Positions 16,003 through 24,121 of a DNA stretch of 64,000 nucleotides are shown here, piece after piece. How positions within the stretch are numbered: position 1 is the stretch's first letter; each line of letters begins with the position of its first letter. This DNA is from Methylobacterium sp. Leaf117 (GTDB taxonomy: Bacteria > Pseudomonadota > Alphaproteobacteria > Rhizobiales > Beijerinckiaceae): positions 46,387 to 110,386 of the forward strand of contig NZ_LMNL01000039.1 in the NCBI RefSeq assembly GCF_001422985.1, given 5' to 3'. Both the position numbers and the translations under genes were made by a program. The notes under the pieces were generated by a model that ran no database searches, had not been told where the DNA came from, and saw only the letters and a list, made by a program, of their open reading frames with translations.

Positions 16003-17166
16003 TTAGCGTACGCGCCACAGCAACAGGGCGAGCACTACGTTGCCCAGGGCAAGAACGGTCAGGACGGTATAGGTCGCATCGGCTCCGCCATGTGTCAGCA
16101 CGACGGCCCCGAGGGATGGCACGAGCGCCTGCGCCACCAGGCCCGGACGCGCTAACCGGCCGACGAGCGCGGCGTAGCGTTCCGGACCGAACAGGGCCAG
16201 GGGCACCGTACCCCGTGCAATCGAGTAGATCCCGTTGCCGGCCCCGTAGAGGACCAGCGCCAGCCCGACCAAGGGTAGGCCGGCCGCCAGCATCGTGACC
16301 CCGAGGACCACCAGGATCATGGCGGCGGTCAGGGTCCAGAGTGGATGATGCCGGCCCTTCCCGGCCATCTCGACGATGCGCGCCCCCACCTGCGACGGTC
16401 CGATCAGGGCGCCGTAGGCGACGGCCGAGGCCAGCGCGACGCCACGGGCCTGCAGCAGGGTGATCAGGTGCACCGACACCATGGCCATCACCGTGCCCCC
16501 GAGGGTCAGCACCCCCGTCATGAGGAGGAAGGCACGGTGTTCCCGACCATGGAGACGAATGACGGGGCTCGGGCCTGCGGGTCGCGTGAACGGGTGCGCG
16601 GGCGGGCAGGGGATCGCGAGCAGGACGAGCGGCAGCGTGACCGAAAGGTGCAATCCGGCATAGGCGAGACACGTCCCCCGCCAGCCCACCTGTTCGATCA
16701 GGAAGGCCGAGAGTGGCCAGCATACCGTGCTGGCGAAGCCGCCCCAGAGCGTTAGCGTCGTGATCGCGGGCCGTGCCTCGGCACCGTAGAGACGCCCGAG
16801 AGTGGCGACGGCGGGATCGTACAGTCCGGTGCCCATGCCGAGGCCCACAAGTAGCCAGCCTCCGAGGTATGTCGGCAGGTTCGGGGCTAGGCCGAGGACG
16901 GCAAGGCCAACGGCGAGGGCGACGGCCGCGAAGGTCAGGACTAGCCGACCGCCGTGCTCCCTGATGAAGGCTCCCACTCTCGGGGAGATCAGACCCGCGA
17001 CGAGGAGACCGAGAGACAGGCCGCCGATGACCCAACCCAGCGGCCATCCCGTATCCTTCGACATCGGCGCGGCCAACACCGACAGCAGGTTGAACGACGA
17101 GCCCCAGGTCATGATCTGGACCACGCCCAGGGCCGAGATCACGGGCCATCGGCGCGCCGGGGCCAT
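16003..17166 (-). CDS. MFS transporter in the arsenic cluster
   Basis: A 387-aa major facilitator with about 12 helices. The first helix is VISALGVVQIMTWGSSFNLLSVLA and loop 2-3 contains GAFIREHGGR. It lies 7 bp downstream of arsB in the same direction. MFS proteins in ars operons include ArsJ (with GAPDH) and ArsK; without a GAPDH gene here, ArsJ is unlikely. Export of an arsenical is an inference from position only; the MonT/RhmT-like monocarboxylate group is another possibility. Confidence 0.75.
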   Translation of the reverse strand: MAPARRWPVISALGVVQIMTWGSSFNLLSVLAAPMSKDTGWPLGWVIGGLSLGLLVAGLISPRVGAFIREHGGRLVLTFAAVALAVGLAVLGLAPNLPTYLGGWLLVGLGMGTGLYDPAVATLGRLYGAEARPAITTLTLWGGFASTVCWPLSAFLIEQVGWRGTCLAYAGLHLSVTLPLVLLAIPCPPAHPFTRPAGPSPVIRLHGREHRAFLLMTGVLTLGGTVMAMVSVHLITLLQARGVALASAVAYGALIGPSQVGARIVEMAGKGRHHPLWTLTAAMILVVLGVTMLAAGLPLVGLALVLYGAGNGIYSIARGTVPLALFGPERYAALVGRLARPGLVAQALVPSLGAVVLTHGGADATYTVLTVLALGNVVLALLLWRVR

Positions 17167-17173
17167 CGGATCG

Positions 17174-18469
17174 CTACCGGGCGCCGAGCACGGGCAGCCA
17201 CAACGCCAGGGCCGCCAGGGTGAAGAGCAGCACCGGCGGGGTGATGACCAAGCCGACCCGCATGTACTGGCCCCAGGTGATGCGCTGGCCCTTGGTAGCG
17301 AGGACGTGGAGCCAGAGCAGGGTCGCCAGACTCCCGATGGGCGTGAACTTCGGGCCGAGGTCGCAACCGATGACGTTGGCGTAGACCATCAGCTCGCGCA
17401 TCAGGGGCGACAGGTCCGGGGCCTGCTGGATCGAAAGCGCGCCCACCAGCACGCTGGGCATGTTGTTCGTGACCGACGACAGGATCGCGGCGGCGACCCC
17501 CGTGCCGATGGTGGCGACGAACGGTCCGTGACCCGAGAGCCAGGTCAGCCCCTGAGCCAGGTAATCGGTCAGGCCGGCGTTCTTCAGCCCGTAGACGACG
17601 AGGTACATGCCGAGGCTGAACAGCACGATCTGCCAGGGAGCTCCGGCGAGCACCTTGCGGATCGGGATGACCCGGCTGCGATTGGTCAACGCCAGCAGCA
17701 CGAGCGCGCCGGCGCAGGTCACAACCGAGACCGGCACGCCGAACGGCGCGGTCACGAAGTAGGCCACGAGCAGCAGGGCCAGGAGGGGGAAGGCCGCCTT
17801 GAAGACAAGCGTATCCTTGATCGCGTGGCGCGGCGGTTCGAGCTCGGTCACCGGGTACGTGGCTGGCAGGTCGCGCCGGTAGAACAACCACAGCACCACC
17901 AGGGTCGCGGCAAGCGAGACGAGGTTCACCGGGACCATCACGGCGGCGTAGCGGCTGAACGAGATGTCGAAGAAGTTCGCCGAGACGATGTTGACCAGGT
18001 TCGAGATCACCAGGGGCAGGCTGGTCGAGTCCGCCACGAACCCGCAGGCGACGATGAAGGCCAGGGCGGCCGCCGGCTTTAAGTTCAGCCGGAGCAGGAT
18101 CGCGAGGACGATGGGTGTGAGCAGGAGGGCCGCTCCGTCGTTGGCGAACACCGCCGCGATCGCGGCCCCGAGCAGGATGACCAACGGGAACAGCAGGTGC
18201 CCCCGACCGCCGCCCCACCGGGCAATATGGAGCGCCGCCCAGTGAAAGAAGCCGGCCTCGTCCAGAAGCAGCGAGATGATGATGAGGGCGACGAAGGTGA
18301 AGGTGGCGTCCCAGACGATGTGCCAAACCATCGGAATGTCACCCACATGGATGACCCCGGTGGCCAGCGCCACGCCGGCCCCGATCAGGGCGCTCCATCC
18401 GATCCCAAAACCCTTCGGCTGCCAGATGACGAAGACGAGGGTGACGACGAAGATGGCGAGCGCGAGCAT
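17174..18469 (-). CDS. arsB: ArsB arsenite efflux transporter
   Basis: A 431-aa, ~12-helix arsenite/antimonite transporter of the ArsB/NhaD superfamily. Conserved stretches include IWQPKGFGIGWSALIGAGVAL, NDGAALLLTPIVLAILLRL and VTNNMPSVLVGALSI. The length equals the family norm (about 430). It exports As(III) formed by ArsC using the proton gradient; there is no ArsA ATPase. The order arsR-arsC-arsB-MFS with divergent arsH is a complete detoxification unit. Confidence 0.92.
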   Translation of the reverse strand: MLALAIFVVTLVFVIWQPKGFGIGWSALIGAGVALATGVIHVGDIPMVWHIVWDATFTFVALIIISLLLDEAGFFHWAALHIARWGGGRGHLLFPLVILLGAAIAAVFANDGAALLLTPIVLAILLRLNLKPAAALAFIVACGFVADSTSLPLVISNLVNIVSANFFDISFSRYAAVMVPVNLVSLAATLVVLWLFYRRDLPATYPVTELEPPRHAIKDTLVFKAAFPLLALLLVAYFVTAPFGVPVSVVTCAGALVLLALTNRSRVIPIRKVLAGAPWQIVLFSLGMYLVVYGLKNAGLTDYLAQGLTWLSGHGPFVATIGTGVAAAILSSVTNNMPSVLVGALSIQQAPDLSPLMRELMVYANVIGCDLGPKFTPIGSLATLLWLHVLATKGQRITWGQYMRVGLVITPPVLLFTLAALALWLPVLGAR

Positions 18470-18505
18470 CGGGACCGTTTCTTGTTCTTGGGGGCCTCGA
18501 ACGGA

Positions 18506-18931
18506 TCAGGCGGTGGCGACGCGCCGGCCGTGCTCGTCGACGACGCGCTCCCCGTCCTCCTTGACGAACTCGCCTTGCTGCGCCGGCAGGAGGTCGAGCA
18601 CCGCCTCGGAAGGGCGGCAAAGGGCGACGCCCTGAGGGGTGACGACCAACGGGCGGTTCAGCAGGATCGGGTGCTCGGCGATGGCATCGAGAAGCTGGTC
18701 GTCCGTCAGGCTAGGGTTCGCAAGGCCGAGCTCGGCGTAGGGCGTGCCTTTCTCGCGCAGGAGATCGCGCACCGTAATGCCGGCACGCTCGGCGAGTTGG
18801 CGCACCAGGGGCCGGTTAGGGGGCGTCTTCAGGTACTCGATCACGTGCGGCTCGATGCCGGCGTTGCGGATCAGGGCCAGGGTGTTGCGGGACGTGCCGC
18901 AATCCGGGTTGTGATAGATCACGACGTCCAT
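18506..18931 (-). CDS. arsC: ArsC arsenate reductase, glutaredoxin-coupled type
   Basis: A 141-aa ArsC of the Grx-dependent family. Catalytic C11 sits in HNPDCGTSRN, and the three arsenate-binding arginines fall at R59, R93 and R106, matching R60/R94/R107 of the plasmid R773 enzyme. It reduces As(V) to As(III) with glutathione and glutaredoxin. ATG 18931 overlaps the arsR stop (ATGA). The longer open frame to 19006 would read back into arsR. Confidence 0.93.
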   Translation of the reverse strand: MDVVIYHNPDCGTSRNTLALIRNAGIEPHVIEYLKTPPNRPLVRQLAERAGITVRDLLREKGTPYAELGLANPSLTDDQLLDAIAEHPILLNRPLVVTPQGVALCRPSEAVLDLLPAQQGEFVKEDGERVVDEHGRRVATA

Positions 18932-19278
18932 CAGGCGGTTTCCTCGCAGCAGGCGGATAGGGCGGCGACGGCCGGGGCGCAGACCTCGGGGCGGCCCTGA
19001 CAGCAATCGCGCATCAGGAACTGGATGAGCTCCGAGAGGTCCGGGTAGGCGGCGCTGTAGATGATCGACCGGCCCTCGCGTCGGGAGGTGACCAGGCCGG
19101 AATGGCTGAGTTCCTTGAGGTGGAACGACAGGTTGGTGCCGGACACGCCGACCGCCTCGGCCAGCATGCCGGCCGCCATCCCGTCAGGCCCCGCGGTGAC
19201 GAGCCGGCGCACGATGCGCAGCCGATGCTCCTGGCCGAGGGCCGCGAAGGCCGCGACGGCTTGCCGTTCGTCCATCAT
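18931..19278 (-). CDS. arsR: ArsR-family arsenite-responsive repressor
   Basis: A 115-aa winged-helix repressor. The recognition helix lies in VSGTNLSFHLKELSHSGLV. Cysteines are C-terminal: C92-C93 with C100, then C110-C111, resembling the Acidithiobacillus type (C95, C96, C102) and not the R773 type with CVC in the DNA-binding helix. It should repress arsRCB and probably arsH, released by As(III). The start MMDERQA leaves a 47-bp divergent promoter region with arsH. Confidence 0.9.
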   Translation of the reverse strand: MMDERQAVAAFAALGQEHRLRIVRRLVTAGPDGMAAGMLAEAVGVSGTNLSFHLKELSHSGLVTSRREGRSIIYSAAYPDLSELIQFLMRDCCQGRPEVCAPAVAALSACCEETA

Positions 19279-19282
19279 GATG

Positions 19283-19304
19283 TCAATATCTCAAACATCG
19301 TTGA
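19283..19304. promoter_or_regulatory. Candidate ArsR operator between arsR and arsH
   Basis: In the 47-bp divergent gap, TCAA and TTGA arms flank a 14-bp A/T-rich centre (TATCTCAAACATCG). ArsR sites are imperfect A/T-rich inverted repeats of about this length. The arms are short, so the placement is tentative. Confidence 0.35.
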
Positions 19305-19325
19305 AACGTAGAGGAACGAAACGTC

Positions 19326-20078
19326 TTGGACAAGCCCCTCCAGCCCTTCGCCGATGGGATGCCGAACCTGAGCGAGGGGCACTTCGTGGTCCCCACGACC
19401 GAAGCCCTGCAGGCGGCGACGCCGTTCACCCACGCCCCGCGCTTCCTGATCCTGTACGGTTCGCTCCGGGAACGCTCCTTCAGCCGCTTCCTCGCCTACG
19501 AGGCCGCGCGGCTGCTTGAGGCGATGGGCGGCGAGGTGCGGATCTACGATGCGCACGGCCTGCCGCTTCCCGACGATGCCACCGCCGATCATCCGAAGGT
19601 CCAGGAGCTCCGGAACCTCTCGATCTGGTCGGAGGGGCACGTCTGGGTCAGCCCCGAGCGGCACGGCGCCATGACCGGGGTCATCAAGAGCCAGATCGAC
19701 TGGCTCCCCCTTTCGGAAGGGTCGGTGCGCCCGACGCAAGGGCGGACCCTGGCGGTGATGCAGGTCTCAGGCGGTTCGCAGTCGTTCAACGCGGTCAACG
19801 GCCTGCGCGTGCTCGGGCGCTGGATGCGGATGATCACCATCCCCAACCAGTCCTCGGTCCCGATGGCCTACAGGGAGTTCGACGACGCCGGCCGGATGAA
19901 GCCGGGGCCGCTCTACGACCGGGTCGTCGATGTCTGCGAGGAGCTGATGAAGTTCACGCTCTTGACCCGGGAGCGGGCCGACCATCTCGTCGACCGGTAC
20001 TCCGAGCGCAAGGAGCGCGAGCCCGAGCGGCTCAAGTCCGTAGCCGCAGACATCGGGTTCGTGAAGCCACCATCGTGA
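19326..20078 (+). CDS. arsH: ArsH NADPH-dependent FMN reductase
   Basis: A 250-aa flavodoxin-like ArsH. The FMN phosphate loop is YGSLRERSFSRFLAYEAARLL, and GAMTGVIKSQIDWLP and QVSGGSQSFNAVNGLR are family signatures. ArsH oxidises trivalent organoarsenicals to the pentavalent forms. The start is either TTG 19326, preceded by GAGGAACG, or ATG 19359. It is divergent from arsRCB. Length is typical of proteobacterial ArsH (about 230-250). Confidence 0.9.
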   Translation: MDKPLQPFADGMPNLSEGHFVVPTTEALQAATPFTHAPRFLILYGSLRERSFSRFLAYEAARLLEAMGGEVRIYDAHGLPLPDDATADHPKVQELRNLSIWSEGHVWVSPERHGAMTGVIKSQIDWLPLSEGSVRPTQGRTLAVMQVSGGSQSFNAVNGLRVLGRWMRMITIPNQSSVPMAYREFDDAGRMKPGPLYDRVVDVCEELMKFTLLTRERADHLVDRYSERKEREPERLKSVAADIGFVKPPS

Positions 20079-20165
20079 CCTGACCAGAGCGGGCACCCTC
20101 GTCCTCGTCTGTCGGCATTGCGGCTCAGAAAGCCCCGATGGGGCTAGCCGTTCGAGACCCGAAAG

Positions 20166-22211
20166 TCAGGTTCCTTCGAAGACGGTCCTGAGCACGGCTT
20201 CCAGGTCCCCGACGCCGAATGGCTTCCTGAGCATCACGGCGGACTGCCCGACCACGCTCTCGATGGCCGCGGTCTCCGAATACCCGCTCGCGAAGATGAT
20301 CGGGAGGTCGGGCCGCCGTGAGCGTACGACTTCCGCCATCCGAGCGCCATTCATGCCGGGCATCGCGAAATCGACCAACAGGAGGTCCGGATCCGCCCTG
20401 TCCAGCACCGTGAGTCCGTGTTCGGCATCCTCGGCCACGACCACATCGAAGCCAAGCGTCTCCAGGGAAGCCGACAGAAATAGCCGTACGTCGGCATCGT
20501 CATCGACCACGAGCACCAGCTTGGTCCCATCGATGACCGCAAGGGCCTGATCGGAGGGCACCGGCTCGATCTCGACGGCTGTCTCGACGAAGGGCAGGCT
20601 CAGGACAATGGTCGTACCGGCCCGTTCGGACCGCTCGATCCGGGCGGTGCCGCCGGCTTGCCTCACCATCGCGTAGACCTGGCTCAGACCGAGCCCCGTT
20701 CCCTTGCCGACCCCCTTGGTCGTGAAGAACGGCTCGAATGCACGGGCGGCGACACTCGCCGGCATCCCGGTTCCCGTGTCCGAGATACGGATGTCCACGT
20801 ACGTGCCGGATGAGATGTCAGCATCCTCACCGACGATCCGCTCCGTGAAGCCCAGGGTCAGGTCGCCACCTTCCGGCATGGCGTCGCGTCCGTTGATGGC
20901 GAGGTTCAGGAGGGCCATCTCCAACTGCGTCGGGTCGGCCATCACACCGAGTCCGGGACGGGCGGCGCCCACGGCCACCCGAACGAGTGGGCCAGCCGAG
21001 CTCAGCAGGATCTCCGTCATTCCAGCCACCAGGCCAGGCAGTTCCGTGGGGCGGAGCTCAAGCCGCTGGGCTCGCGAGAAGGCCAGCAGCTGTGCCGTGA
21101 GCATGGCACCGCGTTCCGTCGCCTGCAGGCCGTTGCGGGCAAGGCGCGCCACGCGTTCGGCATCGCCGGGCCTTCGCAGGATCAGGTCCAGGCTGCCGTG
21201 CGCCGCCTGGAGAAGTTTATTAAAATCGTGCGCCAGCCCGCCGGTGAGCTGGCCAACCGCCTCCATCTTGTGGGCTTGCCGGAGGGTCTCCTCGCGCCGC
21301 AGGTCCTCGGTGATGTCCCGCCCGACCGTGTAGAAGCTGTCGTTCGCCGCATCGGCCTCGGGCACGGCCGACCAGGCGAATGCGATGGGCGTGCCGTCGG
21401 CCTTGAGAAGGCGGACGTGGAACTGGTGGACGGCCGTGCCGCCCATGAGCGCAGCGACGACGTCCCCGGTGGCCGCGAGGTCGTCGGGATGGATGATCTC
21501 CGCAAACGGCCGGGCCAGGAGCTCCGCTTCCGACCGGCCAAGGTGGCGCGACGAGGCCGGTTTAATCGACGTCAGGTAGCCGTCGAAGGTGGCGACGCCG
21601 AACAGGTCGCGGCTCATCTCGAACAGTCGGTCGCGCTCGCGTTTGGCCTCGGCGACCTGCCGGCGCTCGATGGTCACCCGTCCGGTCGTCTAGGTGCAGG
21701 CACAGAACAGGCCCGCGATGCCGCCGTCTCCATCGGGGACCTGCGTGTAGGAAAACGCGAAGTGGGTTTCCTCGGGGTAGCCGTTCCGATGCAACGTCAA
21801 GGTGAGGTCGTCCATGTGGATCGGCGCCCCCTCGAAGACCCGGTCCATCAAGGACCCGACGGTCTCGCGCACCTCGGGCCAGGTCTCGAAGAACGGCATG
21901 GCGAAGGCCTCCGGGTGCTGGGACCCCAGCATCTCGGAGTAACCGTCGTTGTAGAGCAGAGTGCGCTGCGGTCCCCAGGCGATGAACATCGGCTGGCCGG
22001 CATTGAGCATCACCTGCAAGAGGGTCGTCAGAGCATGGGGCCAGGCATCGGGATGGCCGAGTGGGGTCCGGCTCCAATCCTGGGCCCTAAGGAGATCGCC
22101 GGTCTCGCCCCCTCCGGGAAACCTGTCGTGCATCGGACGTGGCGGCCTGGAACCCACGAAAGGCTCCTTCGAGATGTTGCCGACAACCATGTCGGTGGCG
22201 ACGCGTTGCAT
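20166..22211 (-). pseudogene. PAS-PAS hybrid histidine kinase interrupted by an amber codon
   Basis: One continuous minus-strand frame encodes a 681-aa kinase: an N-terminal PAS-like domain (DWSRTPLGHPDAWPHAL, MFIAWGPQRTLLYNDGYSEMLG), a second PAS (LFEMSRDLFGVATFDGYL), HisKA (GGLAHDFNKLL), HATPase (GTGLGLSQVYAMVRQAGG) and a C-terminal receiver (VVDDDADVRLF, DFAMPGMNG). A TAG at 21692-21690 follows GLFCACT and is in frame; GAG (Glu) there would restore the protein. The HDFNKLL block has K where this class usually has N. The second part (20166-21677) could start at GTG 21677, but I see no RBS. Probably inactivated. Confidence 0.75.
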
Positions 22212-22248
22212 TGCGAATTCCTAGCATCCAAGCTCGTTCCATCGCGCC

Positions 22249-22419
22249 ATGCAGGCCCTGCGCGAGCTCGGTTACGACACCACCTGGGCGAGGGCTGCCG
22301 AGGAAGCCCTGACCTACCTAGCGATCTCCCACCGGTTCGACGTCCCCGACTGGCCTTACTTAACGGCCGCAATTGCGGACGTTGGCCCTGCCTACCGGCG
22401 ACTGCCACAATTGTCTTGA
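22249..22419 (+). CDS. Short ORF whose 3' end enters the repeat array
   Basis: A 56-aa frame starting MQALRELGYDTTWARAAEEAL and containing SHRFDVPDWPYL. The first 38 residues look protein-like, but no family is recognised and there is no RBS, so it may be the remnant of a longer gene. The last 18 residues (IADVGPAYRRLPQLS) are encoded by the first copy of the 61-bp repeat, suggesting that repeat insertion replaced the original C-terminus. Confidence 0.3.
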   Translation: MQALRELGYDTTWARAAEEALTYLAISHRFDVPDWPYLTAAIADVGPAYRRLPQLS

Positions 22420-22600
22420 TTGGACGACCGTGATCGCGGACGTCGAGCGTGTTAACCGTCGACTGCCATGATTGGCTTGGTTGGACGACCGTGATTGCGG
22501 ACGTCGACCGTTGCTACCGGCAACTCCCCGACTTGCCTGATTGGATGACCGTGATCGCGGACGTCGACCACGCCTACAGGCAACCGCCACGGCCGAGCCC
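22371..22600 (+). repeat. Four tandem ~61-bp repeats
   Basis: GCGGACGT begins near 22375, 22436, 22497 and 22557, a period of 61, 61 and 60 bp. Each unit resembles TTGGACGACCGTGATCGCGG, then ACGTCGA-N6-TACCGGCAACTGCC. Copies differ at several sites. In one plus-strand frame, units translate to similar peptides (TVIADVDRCYRQLP, TVIADVDHAYRQPP), but the frame is not kept across all four. Methylobacterium genomes contain many interspersed short repeats; this may be one of those. Confidence 0.7.
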
Positions 22601-22636
22601 GCAGGGCGACCGTTACCGCAGTGGCGGAAATTGTAC

Positions 22637-23527
22637 TCAAGGCCAAGCGAACCCTCGCGCAATGCGGTCCGTGACATCTTCGACCGGATCCTCGGCAAAG
22701 TCGGCGCTCGGCATCCCTTCAAGATGCAGTAGAGTGATGACTTGATCGTGCCGTGTTGACGGGATCGAGCATTCCTCGACCTTCTCGTCGAACCAGACGT
22801 GAGCTGGGTGGAGCACCCCGGCTTTCGTTTCCGGAGTGAATTGGCCGGAGCCGGCACAGGAACCAAGCGGGATCTCGTAGGTCTCACGCGTTGTCCGAAT
22901 AAAACGACCGCTTTTAAGTGCGGTAGTGCTGGAGCGAGCCCAGAGAGCGAAGCCATCGCGGCTGACCACAATAAGGGACCGGCGATGCGTGTAGGCAAGC
23001 CAACGGAGCGTGGCCGCAATCAAAGATACCCCGTAGCGGTCGGCGCAAGCGGCGAGATCTTCGAACGAAGCCTTGGCGTATGGGTCGATCTGCCTGCGGA
23101 AGTCGTCCAGGGGCATCAGGAGCATCGCGGCGAAGTTGTCTGCCTCCCGCTCGATCGCCTCTCCCTCGCCCCGCATGACGGAGTTTTTGCCACAGTAGAT
23201 CCCTGCCGGGTTCACGTGACGGTGGAGGAGATAATGTCCGAATTCATGTGCAAGCGTGAACCGTCTACGGCCCTCGGAGACGTCGGCGTTGTTATGGATG
23301 ATCCGCCAGCCTCGACGCGGTTTCCCGATGGGAACCAACGCTCCCTCGAAACCCGGGAGGGCGTCGCCGATCACGGAGAGGATGGGATCGTCCGGAGCGA
23401 TCTGACGAGAGTAGGACAGTGCAAACTCTTCGAGTTCGACCGGGAACCTCTCAAATCCGCGCATGACATTCAGTAGCGTCGTGAGATCGTTGGCCCACCT
23501 ATGAGGACTTTTGGCGGACCCCTGCAT
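22637..23527 (-). CDS. ImmA/IrrE-family metallopeptidase
   Basis: A 296-aa protein with the zinc motif HEFGH (H94-E95-x2-H98) in RFTLAHEFGHYLLHRH, and a downstream helix with EREADNFAAMLLMP giving the third ligand. ImmA/IrrE proteases cleave their partner XRE repressor and so switch on mobile elements or stress genes. It begins 1 bp after the XRE gene, as in ImmR-ImmA pairs. The C-terminal ~100 residues (ALWARSSTTALKSGRF onwards) are a second domain of unknown role, seen in longer family members. Confidence 0.85.
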   Translation of the reverse strand: MQGSAKSPHRWANDLTTLLNVMRGFERFPVELEEFALSYSRQIAPDDPILSVIGDALPGFEGALVPIGKPRRGWRIIHNNADVSEGRRRFTLAHEFGHYLLHRHVNPAGIYCGKNSVMRGEGEAIEREADNFAAMLLMPLDDFRRQIDPYAKASFEDLAACADRYGVSLIAATLRWLAYTHRRSLIVVSRDGFALWARSSTTALKSGRFIRTTRETYEIPLGSCAGSGQFTPETKAGVLHPAHVWFDEKVEECSIPSTRHDQVITLLHLEGMPSADFAEDPVEDVTDRIARGFAWP

Positions 23528-23528
23528 G

Positions 23529-23837
23529 CTATCGTTCCATGATGTCGGTCATTTTTCTGATACGTTCTTTGACGTCCGAGGATAGCGAGCTGTACTTTCT
23601 GAAGAAAGCCATATCCTCGGCGTTTTCAATATTATCGTCCGAACCAAGCAAATAATCGGTCGTCACATTAAAGACCCTAGCTATTTTTGCGATCTTATCC
23701 GCCGATGGCCTCGGAGGGTTCTTATTTTCAAGCTCCCATATATAAGACTTTGCTGAATCACTTGCCAATGCAAGTTGCTCCAAGGTCATCTTCGCCTTTT
23801 TTCTTTGATCTCGGATCCTATCGCCAAGCGTGGCCAT
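23529..23837 (-). CDS. XRE-family repressor paired with ImmA protease
   Basis: A 102-aa protein with an N-terminal Cro/CI helix-turn-helix (LGDRIRDQRKKAKMTLEQLALASDSAKSYIWELE) and VTTDYLLGSDD at the end of the fold, then a ~30-aa helical tail. Codon use is strikingly A/T-rich (for example the stretch around 23590-23700) compared with the GC-rich neighbours, a sign of recent transfer. ATG 23837 has AGGA 8 bp upstream; ATG 23843 is an alternative. It probably represses its own operon and is removed by the ImmA-like protease. Confidence 0.85.
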   Translation of the reverse strand: MATLGDRIRDQRKKAKMTLEQLALASDSAKSYIWELENKNPPRPSADKIAKIARVFNVTTDYLLGSDDNIENAEDMAFFRKYSSLSSDVKERIRKMTDIMER

Positions 23838-24121
23838 GATCATCGTCCTATCGAAGCGAGTGGTGGAAAAGTTCTGAACAGAGGGTCTTCTAGGCCTTGA
23901 ACTCCGAAACCGTGCCACCCAAGTTCGGAGAAGCGATACGTGGAGTGCCTCCCTGAAGGTAGGTGGTCGCCCACCATGCGGGTAGACCACGCCAAAGGGT
24001 TTCCCCAGGTCTTCTCAGTCGCGGGGCGAGCGCCATGCGCTGGTCATCGAGCTTGCGGCAGGCGCCCGTCCCAGGATGCTTCCGGTCGAGATTGTAGGCT
24101 GCGGACGAAAGGGATGGCGGG

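Noticed and set aside
22371..22600. CRISPR array
   Set aside because: The whole 61-bp unit is conserved, with no distinct unique spacers, and no cas genes are nearby.
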